A stretch of DNA of 64,000 nucleotides from a bacterium. GTDB taxonomy: Bacteria > Krumholzibacteriota > Krumholzibacteriia > LZORAL124-64-63. Position numbers and translations under genes: made by a program. Under the pieces are notes generated by a model. It was given only the letters and a program-made list of their open reading frames with translations. It ran no database searches and had not been told where the DNA came from. Location: assembly GCA_016712675.1 (NCBI GenBank), contig JADJQR010000001.1:3224001-3288000 (forward strand), written 5' to 3'. Positions 35,559 through 44,843 of this stretch are shown here, piece by piece (position 1 is the first letter of the stretch; every line of letters begins with the position of its first letter).

Positions 35559-37094
35559 ATGTCGATCGTGCTGGACGGCCGCCACCTGACTATCGAGATC
35601 CTCTCACGCATCGCCCGCGACGGCGAAGCCGTCGAACTGGCGCCCGAGGCGCTCGAGCGCATCAAGGCCTGCCGCGCGCTGGTCGAGCGCAAGATCGAGG
35701 CGCGCGAGGTCATGTACGGCATCAACACCGGCATCGGCGAGTTCAGCGAGATCATTCTCGACGACGACCAGGTGCGCGACTTCCAGCGCTACCTGATCTA
35801 CAACCACGCCGCCGGCATCGGCGAGCCCGCACCGGCCGCCTACGTGCGCGGCGCGATGGCCGGCCGCATCAACGTCCACGCCCATGGCCGTTCCGGCTGC
35901 CGCCCCGAGATCACGCTCTGCCTGCTGGAGATGCTCAACCGCGGCGTCACGCCGTACGTCTGCCAGAAGGGCTCGGTCGGTGCTTGCGGCGACCTGGCGC
36001 CGATGTCGCAGATCGCGCTGCTGCTGATGGGCGAGGGCCAGGCCTGGTACCAGGGCGAGCTGCTGCCCGGCGCCGAGGCGCTGAAGCGCGCCGGCATCGC
36101 CGTGCCTGGCCTGGAGGCGCGCGATGGCCTGGCGACCATCAACGGTTCGAACCTGCTGACGGCGATGAGCGCGCTGCATATCCACGACATGGAGCGCTGG
36201 CTGAAGCAGGCCGAGATCGCTGCGGCGATGTCGCTGGAGGCGCTGCTGGCCAACCTCAAGCCCTACCAGGCGCCGCTGCACGTGGTGCGCGGGTTCCGCG
36301 GCGCCATTCGCAGCGCAGCGGCCATCCGCCGCTGCATCGAGGGCAGCGACCTGGCCACCGGCAAGGTGAAGACGCGCGTGCAGGACGCCTACTCGATGCG
36401 CTCGACGCCGCAGGTGATCGGGGCCGCCCACGACGCGGTGGCCTACGCCCGCAGCCAGGTCGAGATCGAGCTGAACGGCGTCGGCGACAACCCCATCTTC
36501 TTCCCGGAGACCGGCGTCACGCAGACCGGCGCCAATTTCCAGGGCTCGCCCGTGTCGCTGCCGATGGAGATGGCCGGCCAGGCCATCACCATGGTCAGCG
36601 TGCTGTCCGAACGGCGCCTCAACCGGCTGCTCAATCCGGCGCTCAGCGCCGGCCTACCTGCCTTCCTGACCAAGGGTGCCGGCATGTTCAGCGGCATGAT
36701 GCTCAGCCAGTACACGGCCGACAGCCTCATCGTCGAACAGCGCATGCTCTGCACGCCGGCCTCGGTGGCCTCGATCCCGGCCGCCGCTGACCAGGAGGAT
36801 TTCGTCTCGATGGGTATGAACACGGCGCTGAAGAACGCGCAGATCGTCGAGAACGCCTGCGGCGTGCTCGGCATCGAGATGATGGCCGCCGCCCAGGCGC
36901 TGGACCTGCGCGACTTCGCCCCCGGCCGCGGCACCGCCGCAGCGAAGGCCTGCGTGCGCGGAACTGTGGAGTTCCTGGACGTGGACCGGCCGCTGAATCC
37001 GGACCACACGGCGATGCGCGAGCTGGTGCGCTCGAACCGGGTGCTGGGGGCGGTGGAGAACGTGGTCGGGGACCTGGGCGAGTTCGAAATGTAG
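35559..37094 (+). CDS. hutH: Aromatic amino acid ammonia-lyase (HAL/PAL family) with Cys in the MIO triad
   Basis: A 511-aa protein, normal length for histidine ammonia-lyase, which eliminates ammonia using an MIO cofactor made from an Ala-Ser-Gly triad. The family blocks are present: YGINTGIGEFS (active-site Tyr53), NHAAGIGEP, KGSVGACGDLAPMSQ, INGSNLL, QDAYSMRSTPQVIGA and GVGDNPIFF. The MIO triad reads Ala142-Cys143-Gly144 in place of Ala-Ser-Gly. Substitution of this Ser by Cys has been studied in HAL and need not abolish MIO formation. No hutU, hutI or hutG lies nearby, so His, Phe or Tyr may be the substrate. The start follows a GGAGGGA site. Confidence 0.88.
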   Translation: MSIVLDGRHLTIEILSRIARDGEAVELAPEALERIKACRALVERKIEAREVMYGINTGIGEFSEIILDDDQVRDFQRYLIYNHAAGIGEPAPAAYVRGAMAGRINVHAHGRSGCRPEITLCLLEMLNRGVTPYVCQKGSVGACGDLAPMSQIALLLMGEGQAWYQGELLPGAEALKRAGIAVPGLEARDGLATINGSNLLTAMSALHIHDMERWLKQAEIAAAMSLEALLANLKPYQAPLHVVRGFRGAIRSAAAIRRCIEGSDLATGKVKTRVQDAYSMRSTPQVIGAAHDAVAYARSQVEIELNGVGDNPIFFPETGVTQTGANFQGSPVSLPMEMAGQAITMVSVLSERRLNRLLNPALSAGLPAFLTKGAGMFSGMMLSQYTADSLIVEQRMLCTPASVASIPAAADQEDFVSMGMNTALKNAQIVENACGVLGIEMMAAAQALDLRDFAPGRGTAAAKACVRGTVEFLDVDRPLNPDHTAMRELVRSNRVLGAVENVVGDLGEFEM

Positions 37095-37110
37095 CCCACC
37101 GCGCGGCGGG

Positions 37111-38823
37111 TCAGGCTTCGGCAACCGCGGCGTCGGGGACACCCGGCGCCGCCTCCCTGCACGGCACCGGCCGCCCGAAGAGGAAGCCCTGGCCGAAGCG
37201 TACGCCCATGTCGACCAGGACCTGGAAGTCGTCGGTCGTCTCGATACCCTCGGCCACGACCTCCGCCTCCAGCACGTCGGCCACGCGCAGCAGCCTCGAC
37301 AGCGCGCGCCGCATCTCCGGGTCCACGGCCAACCCCCGCACCAGCCGCTTGTCGACCTTGATCACCTGCGGGTGCAGCATGATCAGGCCCTCCAGGCAGC
37401 TGTTGCCGAAACCGACGTCGTCGATGGCGATGCGCACGCCGGCCTGCTGCAGCTCGCGGACGTGCGGCACCAGCACGGATGGGTCGCCCAGCAGCTGCTG
37501 TTCGCTGATCTCCAGGCAGCAGGTGACGTCGTCGCGGCCGTCGGTCAGCGCGCGCACCAGCTCCGGCGAGGGCGTCTGCAGCAGCGTGGCCGGCATGATG
37601 TTGACGTGGTAGTCGGGGCGCGGACCCAGGCCCCGCGCGTGCGCAGCGCACAGGCGCAGGCAGCGCAGGTCGACCGCGGCCAGGATGTCGTTCTCCTGGC
37701 AGAAACGGAACAGGTTGTCGGGCCGGCGCAGAGGGCCCTCGGGCCCGCGCACCAGCATCTCCCGCGAAACGATGCGGCCGTCGTCCAGGTTGACGATGGG
37801 TTGGCTCACCGCTTCCAGCACATCGTCCTCGAGCAGGGCGCGCACCATGTGCGGGCCGGCCAGTGCGGGCAGCACCGGCCCGCCGGGCACGATGGTCGCC
37901 GCGTGCGAGACCCGGTTCTTGCCGCTCAGCTTGCCCTGCTGCAGGACGAAGTGGGCGCGCGCCATGACCTCGTCCCAGGACAGGTCGGGGTCGGCGATGG
38001 TCGTCAGCGACAGGCTGGCGGTCGTCTGCAGGGACTGCCCGCCGGCGGAGATGACGTCGCGCCCGACCGCCAGGCGGATCTTCTCGGCCACCACATCGGC
38101 CTCTCCGGGCGCGGCGGCCGGCAGCAGCACGACGAAGCGGTCGGTGCCGCAGCGGCCCACCTTGTCCTGCTCGCGGACCGACTCGCGGATGCGCCGGGCC
38201 GCTCCCACCAGGACCAGGTCGCCGACGCCATGCCCGAGGGTCGCGTTCAGCCGGGAGAAGTCGTCCAGGTCGACCAGCAGCACCGACAGGTCGTGCCCGG
38301 TCAGCCTCGCCTCCGCCAGCTCGTCGCGGAGGGCCCGCTCCATGCCCTTGCGGTTGAGCAGCCCGGTCAGCCCGTCCATGTGGACCAGCCAGTCCAGACG
38401 CGCGGTGACCTCGGCCAGCTCGCGCGTGATGGCCGCCTCCCGCAGGCAGAAGTCGATGGTCCGCAGCCAGGCCTGCAGGTCGGCCTCGTCCAAGGGCAGG
38501 CTCTCGCGGGCTCCTGCCGCGCGCACGGCGGCCGTGCCGGCGGCGTCCGGCGAGACCATCAGCGCCAGTTGGGGCGTCTCGGGCCGCGCGGCTCCCAGCT
38601 GCTGAACGGCGCCGACCTGGTCGACATCCGCGGGCTCCGGCCCGACCAGAACCAGATCCACGTCGTCGATCCGCAGACAGGTCAGAGCGTCGCTCAGGTG
38701 GGTGAAGTGGGCCACGCGGTGGCGCGCCTGTTCGGCGGGCTCGAGCAGCGAGCGCACACGGCGGGCCAGCGCCGGGTCGCGGTGCAGCAGCAGGAGGCGG
38801 CGGAGAGGGGCCTCGGCGGGCAT
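37111..38823 (-). CDS. Cyclic-di-GMP protein: receiver-like, degenerate GGDEF and EAL domains
   Basis: A 570-aa cytoplasmic protein. Residues 1-130 are receiver-like (LLLLHRDPALARRVRSLL, DVDLVLVGPEPAD). A GGDEF domain follows (about 145-300, HMDGLTGLLNRKGMERAL), but its active loop reads GRCGTDRFVVL instead of GG-D/E-EF, so cyclase activity is unlikely. The EAL domain (about 330-555) keeps the catalytic set in altered form: SREMLVRG (E of EAL), HVNIMP, CLEIS, AIDDVGFGNS (metal Asp pair), VIKVDKRL, VVAEGIET and GQGFLFGRP. It probably hydrolyses c-di-GMP. It is downstream of metF on the same strand, with no membrane segment. Confidence 0.88.
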   Translation of the reverse strand: MPAEAPLRRLLLLHRDPALARRVRSLLEPAEQARHRVAHFTHLSDALTCLRIDDVDLVLVGPEPADVDQVGAVQQLGAARPETPQLALMVSPDAAGTAAVRAAGARESLPLDEADLQAWLRTIDFCLREAAITRELAEVTARLDWLVHMDGLTGLLNRKGMERALRDELAEARLTGHDLSVLLVDLDDFSRLNATLGHGVGDLVLVGAARRIRESVREQDKVGRCGTDRFVVLLPAAAPGEADVVAEKIRLAVGRDVISAGGQSLQTTASLSLTTIADPDLSWDEVMARAHFVLQQGKLSGKNRVSHAATIVPGGPVLPALAGPHMVRALLEDDVLEAVSQPIVNLDDGRIVSREMLVRGPEGPLRRPDNLFRFCQENDILAAVDLRCLRLCAAHARGLGPRPDYHVNIMPATLLQTPSPELVRALTDGRDDVTCCLEISEQQLLGDPSVLVPHVRELQQAGVRIAIDDVGFGNSCLEGLIMLHPQVIKVDKRLVRGLAVDPEMRRALSRLLRVADVLEAEVVAEGIETTDDFQVLVDMGVRFGQGFLFGRPVPCREAAPGVPDAAVAEA

Positions 38824-38957
38824 GCGGGTGTCCGGGTTCCTTCCCAGCTACGACCACGTCTGTGCGGCCGCGTCCGTGCGACCGTCCGCGCGACGCTACA
38901 ACGCGCCCGGCGACCTGGCAAGTGCGGACCTGCCGCATGCCCGGCCTGCGCCCGGAC

Positions 38958-39902
38958 TCAGCCCAGCGCGCGAATGATCTCCACGGCACCGCCGGCGTCG
39001 CTCATGACATAGAAGTGCACGCACTCGACACCTTCGGCCAGCAGGCCCTCGACCTGCCGGCGGGCCCAGCGGCGGCCGATCTCCTTGACGTGCTTCGGCG
39101 ACTCGTGGATCTCGTCGACCAGGGCGTCGGGGATCGTCACGTGGAAGTGCTTGGGTAGCGAGCTGAGCTGCCGCACGCTGTCGATCAGCTTGACGCCGGG
39201 GATGATCGGCACCTCGATGCCGGCCTCCCGACAGCGCCGCCGGTACTCCAGGAAGTAGGCGTTGTCGAAGAACATCTGCGAGACCACGTAGTCGGCCCCG
39301 GCCTCGACCTTGGTCTTCAGGCGCGCGATGTCGGTCTTGAAGTTCGGCGCCTCGACGTGCTTCTCGGGGTAGCCGCCCACCCCCACGCAGAAGTTGATCG
39401 GCTGCGTGTTGGCCAGGTCGTCCAGGAAGCGGGCCTCGCGCAGGTCCACCAGCTGCTTGACCAGGTCGATGGCGTACAGGTTCCGCGTGCGGCCCTCGCG
39501 GATGACCTTGTTGTAGTTGGACTCGTCGCCGCGGATGGCCAGCACGTTCTCGATGCCCAGGTAGTTCAGCTCGATGACCGCGTCCTCGGTCTCCTCGCGC
39601 GTGAACCCGGTGCACAGCAGGTGCGGCACCGTGTCGATGCGGTAGCGGTTCTGGATGATGCCGCAGATCGAGATGGTGCCGGGCCGCTTCTTGCGCACGC
39701 GGCGGCGGATGGTGCCGTCCGGTTGCTCCTCGTAGATGGCCTCGGCCGAGTGGCTGGTCACGTCGATGAACGGCGGCGCGACCGGCACGATCTGCTCCAT
39801 GATCTGGATGATCTCGTTCACGTTCTGGCCCCGCGACGGCGGGATGATCTCGAAGCTGAACAGGGTCCGCTGGGCCTTGGCCAGGTGCTCGGTCACGCGC
39901 AT
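38958..39902 (-). CDS. metF: Methylenetetrahydrofolate reductase
   Basis: A 314-aa FAD enzyme that reduces 5,10-methylene-THF to 5-methyl-THF, the methyl donor for methionine synthase. Family blocks: LFSFEIIPPSRG (catalytic Glu in the first strand), IDVTSH, LNYLGIENVLAIRGDES (flavin and folate contacts), NFCVGVGGYPEKH, GADYVVSQMFFD and IPGVKLI. The ATG is the first in frame. It follows metH on the same strand after 67 bases, so the two last steps of methionine methyl supply are probably cotranscribed. Confidence 0.93.
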   Translation of the reverse strand: MRVTEHLAKAQRTLFSFEIIPPSRGQNVNEIIQIMEQIVPVAPPFIDVTSHSAEAIYEEQPDGTIRRRVRKKRPGTISICGIIQNRYRIDTVPHLLCTGFTREETEDAVIELNYLGIENVLAIRGDESNYNKVIREGRTRNLYAIDLVKQLVDLREARFLDDLANTQPINFCVGVGGYPEKHVEAPNFKTDIARLKTKVEAGADYVVSQMFFDNAYFLEYRRRCREAGIEVPIIPGVKLIDSVRQLSSLPKHFHVTIPDALVDEIHESPKHVKEIGRRWARRQVEGLLAEGVECVHFYVMSDAGGAVEIIRALG

Positions 39903-39969
39903 CGGTCACTCTTTCGAAGGGGACTGCCATGGCGCGCGGTCGGCCGCGCGCCCGTCAAGCCGTTGTTGG

Positions 39970-42900
39970 TCAATCCAGGTTCGCCGCCAGCCAGGCGGTC
40001 GCCTCTTCCAGGCCCAGCCCGACCCGCGCCGCGTAGTCCGCGACCTGGTCGGGCCCGAGGCGCCCCACGCCGAAATAGCGCGCCTCCGGGTGCCCGAAGA
40101 ACCAACCGGCCACCGAGGCGGCGGGGTCGATCGCACAGGATTCGGTCAGCCTGCAACCGGTGGCCTGTTCGGCGCCCAGCAGGGCGAACAGCGCCCGCTT
40201 GGCGACATGGTCGGGACAGGCCGGGTAGCCCGGAGCGGGCCGGATGCCGCGGTACTGCTCGGCGATCAGGCCCTCCCTGTCGAGCACCTCGTCGGCCGCG
40301 TAGCCCCACCACTCGCGCCGCAGGCGCAGGTGCAGGTACTCGGCGAAGGCCTCCGCCAGACGGTCGGCCACCGACTTCAGCAGGATGGCGCGGTAGTCGT
40401 CGCCTTCCTGCTCGTACCGGTGGGCCAGTTCGGCCGCGCCCAGGCCGGCGGTCACCACGAAGGCCCCGGCCCAGTCGGGCGCACCGCCGCGGGGCGACAC
40501 GAAGTCGACCAGGCACTGGTTCGGCCGGCCGGCGGCGCTGCGGCGCTGCTGGCGCAGGAACGGCACGCGGGCGCGCTCGGCGGTCCGGGATTCGTCCGTA
40601 TAGAATACCAGGTCGTCGCCATCGGCCGCCGCCGGCAGCAACGCCCAGGCGCCGCGGGCCTGCAGCGTGCCGGCAGCCAGCACCTCATCGAGCATGACCT
40701 GCGCATCGGCGAACAGGCGTCGCGCCTCGACGCCCAGGCGCGCGTCGTCGAGGATGCGCGGATACTTCCCCGGCAGGCGCCAGGCCTGGAAGAACGGGGT
40801 CCAGTCGATCAGTTCGCGCAGCGCGGCGGGGTCCGGCCGGTCCACGACATGCACCCCGGTCAGCCGCGGCGGCTCGGGTCGGTACGCGGACCAGTCCGGG
40901 CGGAACGCGTTCGCGCGCGCCTCCGCCAGGGGCATTAGTTCGCGTGCCTCCTGCTTCTCGCCCCGGTCGTGGCGCACCTTCTCGTATTCGGTGCGGACCG
41001 CAGCCAGCGTGTCGGCGCGCGTGCGCTCGCTGACGAGGCTGCCCACCACGCCCACCGCGCGCGAGGCGTCGGGCACGTACACGACGCCGGGCGCGTAGTG
41101 CGGCTCGATCTTGACCGCGGTATGGACGCGGCTGGTGGTGGCCCCCCCGATCAGCAGCGGCACCTGCAGCCCCTCGCGCGTCATCTCCTTCGCGACGTGG
41201 ACCATCTCGCCCAGCGACGGCGTGATCAGGCCGCTGAGGCCGATGATGTCCACCTGCCGCTCGCGCGCGACCTGGATGATGCGTTCGGCCGGGACCATGA
41301 CGCCCAGGTCGATGATCTCGTAGTTGTTGCAGCCCAGCACGACGCCCACGATGTTCTTGCCGATGTCATGGACGTCGCCCTTGACGGTGGCCAGCAGCAC
41401 GCGCCCGTTGTTGGTCGAACCGTCGGTCTTGGCCGCCTGCAGGAACGGGTCCAGCACGGCCACGGCACGCTTCATGACGCGGGCCGAACGGATGACCTGC
41501 GGCAGGAACATCTTGCCGGCGCCGAACAGCTCGCCGACGCGGTTCATCCCCGCCATGAGCGGGCCCTCGATGACCGCCAGCGGCTGCCCCAGCTCCTGCA
41601 GGGCCTCCATCGTGTCGGGCTCGACGAACTCGGCGTCGCCGCTCATCAGGGCGTGCGCCAAGCGCTCGGCCACCGGCAGCGCGCGCCAGGCCGCTGCTTC
41701 GTGCGCCTGTGGCGCCGACTCCGCCGTCGCCGCGGCCACGGCCAACAGTCGCTCGGCGGCGTCGGGCCGGCGGGCCAGGATGACGTCCTCGACCGCTTCC
41801 AGCAGACTGGGCTCGATGTCCGTGTACACGGCCAGCTGGCCGGCGTTGACGATGCCCATGTCCAGCCCGGCGGCGATGGCGTGGTAGAGGAACACCGAGT
41901 GCATCGCCTCGCGCACGGCGTCGTTGCCGCGGAAGGCGAAGCTCAGGTTGCTGATGCCGCCGCTGACGCGCGCGCCGGGCATCGTCGCCTTGATCTGCCG
42001 GCACGCCTCGATGAAGTCGACCGCGTAGCGGTCGTGCTCCGGCAGCCCCGTGGCCACCGCGAACACGTTGGGATCGAAGATGACGTCCTCGGGCGGGAAG
42101 CCTATCTCCTTGGTCAGGATGTCCCAGGCGCGGCGGCACACGGACACGCGGCGCTCCAGCGTGTCGGCCTGGCCCTGCTCGTCGAAGGCCATGACGACCG
42201 TAGCCGCACCGTAGATGCGCACCAGGCGCGCCCGGCGCCGGAACTCGTCCTCGCCGTCCTTGAGGCTGAGCGAATTGACCACGCCCTTGCCCTGCAGACA
42301 GCGCAGCCCCGCCTCGATCACGGCGAAGTCGCTGCTGTCGACCATCACCGGCACGCGCGAGATCTCGGGATCCGAGGCCACCATGTTCAGGAACGACGTC
42401 ATGGCCACCGGCGCGTCGAGCATCGCGTCGTCCATGTTGACATCGATGATCTGGGCTCCGCCCTGGACCTGCTGGCGCGCGACCTCGAGCGCCTCCTCGT
42501 GGCGGCCGTCGCGGATCAGGCGCGCGAATTTCTTGCTGCCGGCGACGTTGGTGCGCTCGCCGATGTTGACGAAGAGCGAGCTCTCGTCCAGCCGCAGCGC
42601 CTCCAGGCCGGCCAGGTACGTGCCCCGGCGCGGCGCGGGCACGCGACGCGGCGGCAGGCCCCGCAGCGCCTCGGCGATGGCCCGCGTGTAGGCCGGCGTG
42701 GTGCCGCAGCAGCTGCCGACGATGTTGACCAGGCCGTCGCGCGCGAACCCGGCCAGGACGGCCGCCATCTGCTCGGGCGTCTCGTCGTAGCCGCCCAGTT
42801 CGTTGGGCAGGCCGGCATTCGGGTGGATCGAGACCAGGGTGTCGGCCAGTTCCGCCACTTCGGCCAGGAACGGCCGCAGGGCCTGGGCGCCGAGCGCGCA

Positions 42901-43644
42901 GTTCAGCCCGAACGCCGTCGCGTCGGCGTGGCGCAGCGAGATCCAGAACGCCTCGGCCGTCTGCCCCGTCAGCGTGCGGCCGCTGGCGTCGACGATGGTG
43001 CCCGAGATCCACACCGGCAGGTCCGGCGTGCCACGGCGCTCCAGCAGTTGCCGCACGGCGAAGACGGCGGCCTTGGAATTGAGCGGGTCGAAGATCGTCT
43101 CGATCAGCAGCAGGTCCGCCCCGCCGTCCAGCAGCGCCTCGGCCTCCTCCGTGTAGGTGGCGACCAGTTCCATGAACGTGACGTTGCGCAGGCCGGGGTC
43201 GTTCACATCCGGTGAGATGGAGCAGGTGCGGTTGGTCGGGGCCAGCGAGCCGGCGACGAAGCGCGGGCGGTCCGGGTCGCGGCGCGTGAACTCGTCGGCC
43301 GCCTCGCGGGCCAGGCTCGCCGAGGCCACGTTGATGTCGCGCACCAGGTGCACCGTGCCGTAGTCCGACTGCGAGATGGAGGTGCCGTTGAAAGTGTTGG
43401 TCGTGATGATGTCGGCGCCGGCCTCGAGGTAGCCGCGGTAGATCTCGCTGATCACCTGCGGCTGGGTCAGGTTCAGGATGTCGTTATTGCCCTTGAGGTC
43501 GCGCGGATGGTCGCGCAGCAGCGCGCCGCGGAAGGCGGCTTCGTCCAGGCCGTAGGTCTGGATCATGGTGCCCATGGCGCCGTCCAGGACCAGGATGCGG
43601 TCGGCGGCCAGTCGGGCCAGCAGTTGTCGCGTCAATCGGCTCAT
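39970..43644 (-). CDS. metH: Cobalamin-dependent methionine synthase
   Basis: A 1224-aa four-module enzyme that methylates homocysteine from 5-methyl-THF through cobalamin. The homocysteine module (about 1-330) has [16 protein letters not shown] and the zinc Cys pair in [11 protein letters not shown]. The pterin module is at about 345-610 ([28 protein letters not shown]). The B12 module (about 640-880) has [19 protein letters not shown], the D-x-H-x-x-G His ligand. The C-terminal reactivation module binds SAM ([12 protein letters not shown]). MSRLTRQLL is preferred as start because an AAAGGA site lies 9 bases before it. The frame is intact throughout. No cobalamin or SAM/SAH riboswitch was recognised in its leader. 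Confidence 0.95.
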   Translation of the reverse strand: MSRLTRQLLARLAADRILVLDGAMGTMIQTYGLDEAAFRGALLRDHPRDLKGNNDILNLTQPQVISEIYRGYLEAGADIITTNTFNGTSISQSDYGTVHLVRDINVASASLAREAADEFTRRDPDRPRFVAGSLAPTNRTCSISPDVNDPGLRNVTFMELVATYTEEAEALLDGGADLLLIETIFDPLNSKAAVFAVRQLLERRGTPDLPVWISGTIVDASGRTLTGQTAEAFWISLRHADATAFGLNCALGAQALRPFLAEVAELADTLVSIHPNAGLPNELGGYDETPEQMAAVLAGFARDGLVNIVGSCCGTTPAYTRAIAEALRGLPPRRVPAPRRGTYLAGLEALRLDESSLFVNIGERTNVAGSKKFARLIRDGRHEEALEVARQQVQGGAQIIDVNMDDAMLDAPVAMTSFLNMVASDPEISRVPVMVDSSDFAVIEAGLRCLQGKGVVNSLSLKDGEDEFRRRARLVRIYGAATVVMAFDEQGQADTLERRVSVCRRAWDILTKEIGFPPEDVIFDPNVFAVATGLPEHDRYAVDFIEACRQIKATMPGARVSGGISNLSFAFRGNDAVREAMHSVFLYHAIAAGLDMGIVNAGQLAVYTDIEPSLLEAVEDVILARRPDAAERLLAVAAATAESAPQAHEAAAWRALPVAERLAHALMSGDAEFVEPDTMEALQELGQPLAVIEGPLMAGMNRVGELFGAGKMFLPQVIRSARVMKRAVAVLDPFLQAAKTDGSTNNGRVLLATVKGDVHDIGKNIVGVVLGCNNYEIIDLGVMVPAERIIQVARERQVDIIGLSGLITPSLGEMVHVAKEMTREGLQVPLLIGGATTSRVHTAVKIEPHYAPGVVYVPDASRAVGVVGSLVSERTRADTLAAVRTEYEKVRHDRGEKQEARELMPLAEARANAFRPDWSAYRPEPPRLTGVHVVDRPDPAALRELIDWTPFFQAWRLPGKYPRILDDARLGVEARRLFADAQVMLDEVLAAGTLQARGAWALLPAAADGDDLVFYTDESRTAERARVPFLRQQRRSAAGRPNQCLVDFVSPRGGAPDWAGAFVVTAGLGAAELAHRYEQEGDDYRAILLKSVADRLAEAFAEYLHLRLRREWWGYAADEVLDREGLIAEQYRGIRPAPGYPACPDHVAKRALFALLGAEQATGCRLTESCAIDPAASVAGWFFGHPEARYFGVGRLGPDQVADYAARVGLGLEEATAWLAANLD

Positions 43645-43797
43645 CGTGACGACATCCTTTGGGTTCCCCCTGCGCGCAGAAACCGGCCCCCGGCCGGCTG
43701 AACGCCGGACCGCCGGCATGGCGATTCAGGCCAGACGATAATGATGATCGGCGTCGATGGCGACTGGTGGAGGCCAAAATGGGCCTTCCCAAGGCAG

Positions 43798-43830
43798 CGC
43801 CCCGCGCCCGGGGGGAGGGGGCGCGGGGCG
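43798..43830. terminator. GC hairpin upstream of metH
   Basis: A 12-bp stem CGCCCCGCGCCC/GGGCGCGGGGCG with a 9-base loop lies between the end of the Cys/His-rich gene and metH. There is no U-tract, so it may be a weak terminator or a stability element. Confidence 0.4.
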
Positions 43831-43858
43831 ACTGGGGCGGCCCCGAGGACCGCGTGAG

Positions 43859-44452
43859 CTAGCGGGTGACGACGACGGTGCGCTCCCAGTGGCCGGGCAC
43901 CCAGACCCGACCGCCGCGGCCGTGACCGGACGGGATGCGCTCGTAGCGCCCGACCACCCAGGTCATTCCGCGGTGGTCGCGACAGCCGCCGACCTCGACC
44001 GTCCGGCAGGCGTCGCAGCGCTCGGAGTGCTCGCAGCGGCCGAGGCCATTGCGGTGGTCGCGGTCATCGCACGCCTCCCGGCGTCCGTCGCGGCGGTCCT
44101 GACGGCGTTCGCGACGCTCGCATTTGTCGCAGCGGCCGTCGTGGTCGCGGTCGTGCTTGCGGCAGCGGTCGACAACGCGCACCAGGCAATCCGGACGCTC
44201 GGCGCTGCAGACCGGGCGGCCGACCAGCACCCGCGCGCCCAGCGGCTCGAGCCTGATGTCCGCGCGCGCCTCGTGGCCGGGACCGCGATCGCGATAATCG
44301 ACGGCGACACCGCCGACCGTAGCCTGCACCCGGACGGCCGCCTCGGCGCGGGCCGGCAGCAGCCAAGCCAGGGCGGTCAACGTGATGAGTGCGGCCAGGA
44401 TGCTCAGGGTGCCCCGCAGCAGGGACCGGTGGGCGATGACGCTGGTCTTCAT
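43859..44452 (-). CDS. Secreted Cys/His/Arg-rich protein with WVPGHW motif
   Basis: A 197-aa exported protein; ATG after GAAAGGACC, signal segment SILAALITLTALAWLLPARAEA. The middle is unusual: a charged stretch of Asp, Arg, His and Lys with regularly placed Cys (DRCRKHDRDHDGRCDKC, CEHSERCDACRTVE, GGCRDHRG), which could bind metal ions or form disulfides. The C-terminal WVVGRYERIP and WVPGHWERT are of the W-x-x-G-x-[WY] type seen in small exported proteins of unknown function. It is transcribed toward metH. Confidence 0.68.
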   Translation of the reverse strand: MKTSVIAHRSLLRGTLSILAALITLTALAWLLPARAEAAVRVQATVGGVAVDYRDRGPGHEARADIRLEPLGARVLVGRPVCSAERPDCLVRVVDRCRKHDRDHDGRCDKCERRERRQDRRDGRREACDDRDHRNGLGRCEHSERCDACRTVEVGGCRDHRGMTWVVGRYERIPSGHGRGGRVWVPGHWERTVVVTR

Positions 44453-44843
44453 GTCTGGTCCTTTCGTCTCGGGTCTGGGGCTCGGTCGGCAGTCTTGGTG
44501 CGCACCGGCCTTCATGCACGGAGGGTGCCCCGCCCCGGGTGGTTATCGCATCCCGCCGACTGCACCCCTATGTCGTTGCCCGACTGCATGTTGTAGCCCT
44601 GCGCGACCAGGTGATGCCGACGGGCGCCCGTTCGCGGGCGTACGCCCCCGCCCCGCGATGCCCGCCCGAGGCGTCCCGCTGTCCTGAACCGGAGACAATC
44701 GGCCGGACGCGCGCCGCCGGGCGGACGGTGCCGGCTACGGGCGTCTTGGCCCGGGCCGCGCCATCTGCTATAACTGGCCAACCCCCGACCCGGCCGAGGC
44801 ACCGCGGCCGACAACCACTCCCTCCCCGCAAAGAAGGACCCGC
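44453..44843. other. Divergent intergenic region
   Basis: About 390 bases between divergent genes. Besides the candidate promoter at 44746-44774, no structure or gene is recognised. Confidence 0.5.
44746..44774 (+). promoter_or_regulatory. Candidate promoter for the BNR-repeat protein gene
   Basis: TTGGCC and TATAAC are separated by 17 bases, with TG one base before the -10 box (extended -10). It is about 70 bases from the ATG. Confidence 0.5.

Noticed and set aside
35559-37094. Part of a histidine-utilisation operon
   Set aside because: No hutU, hutI or hutG is nearby and gmd is divergent, so the pathway cannot be claimed from context.
40969-43215. Long open frame antisense to metH
   Set aside because: metH is complete and conserved on the other strand. 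The antisense product is compositionally artificial.
43645-43858. SAH, SAM or cobalamin riboswitch before metH
   Set aside because: The leader was read for their conserved cores. None was found, only a GC hairpin.
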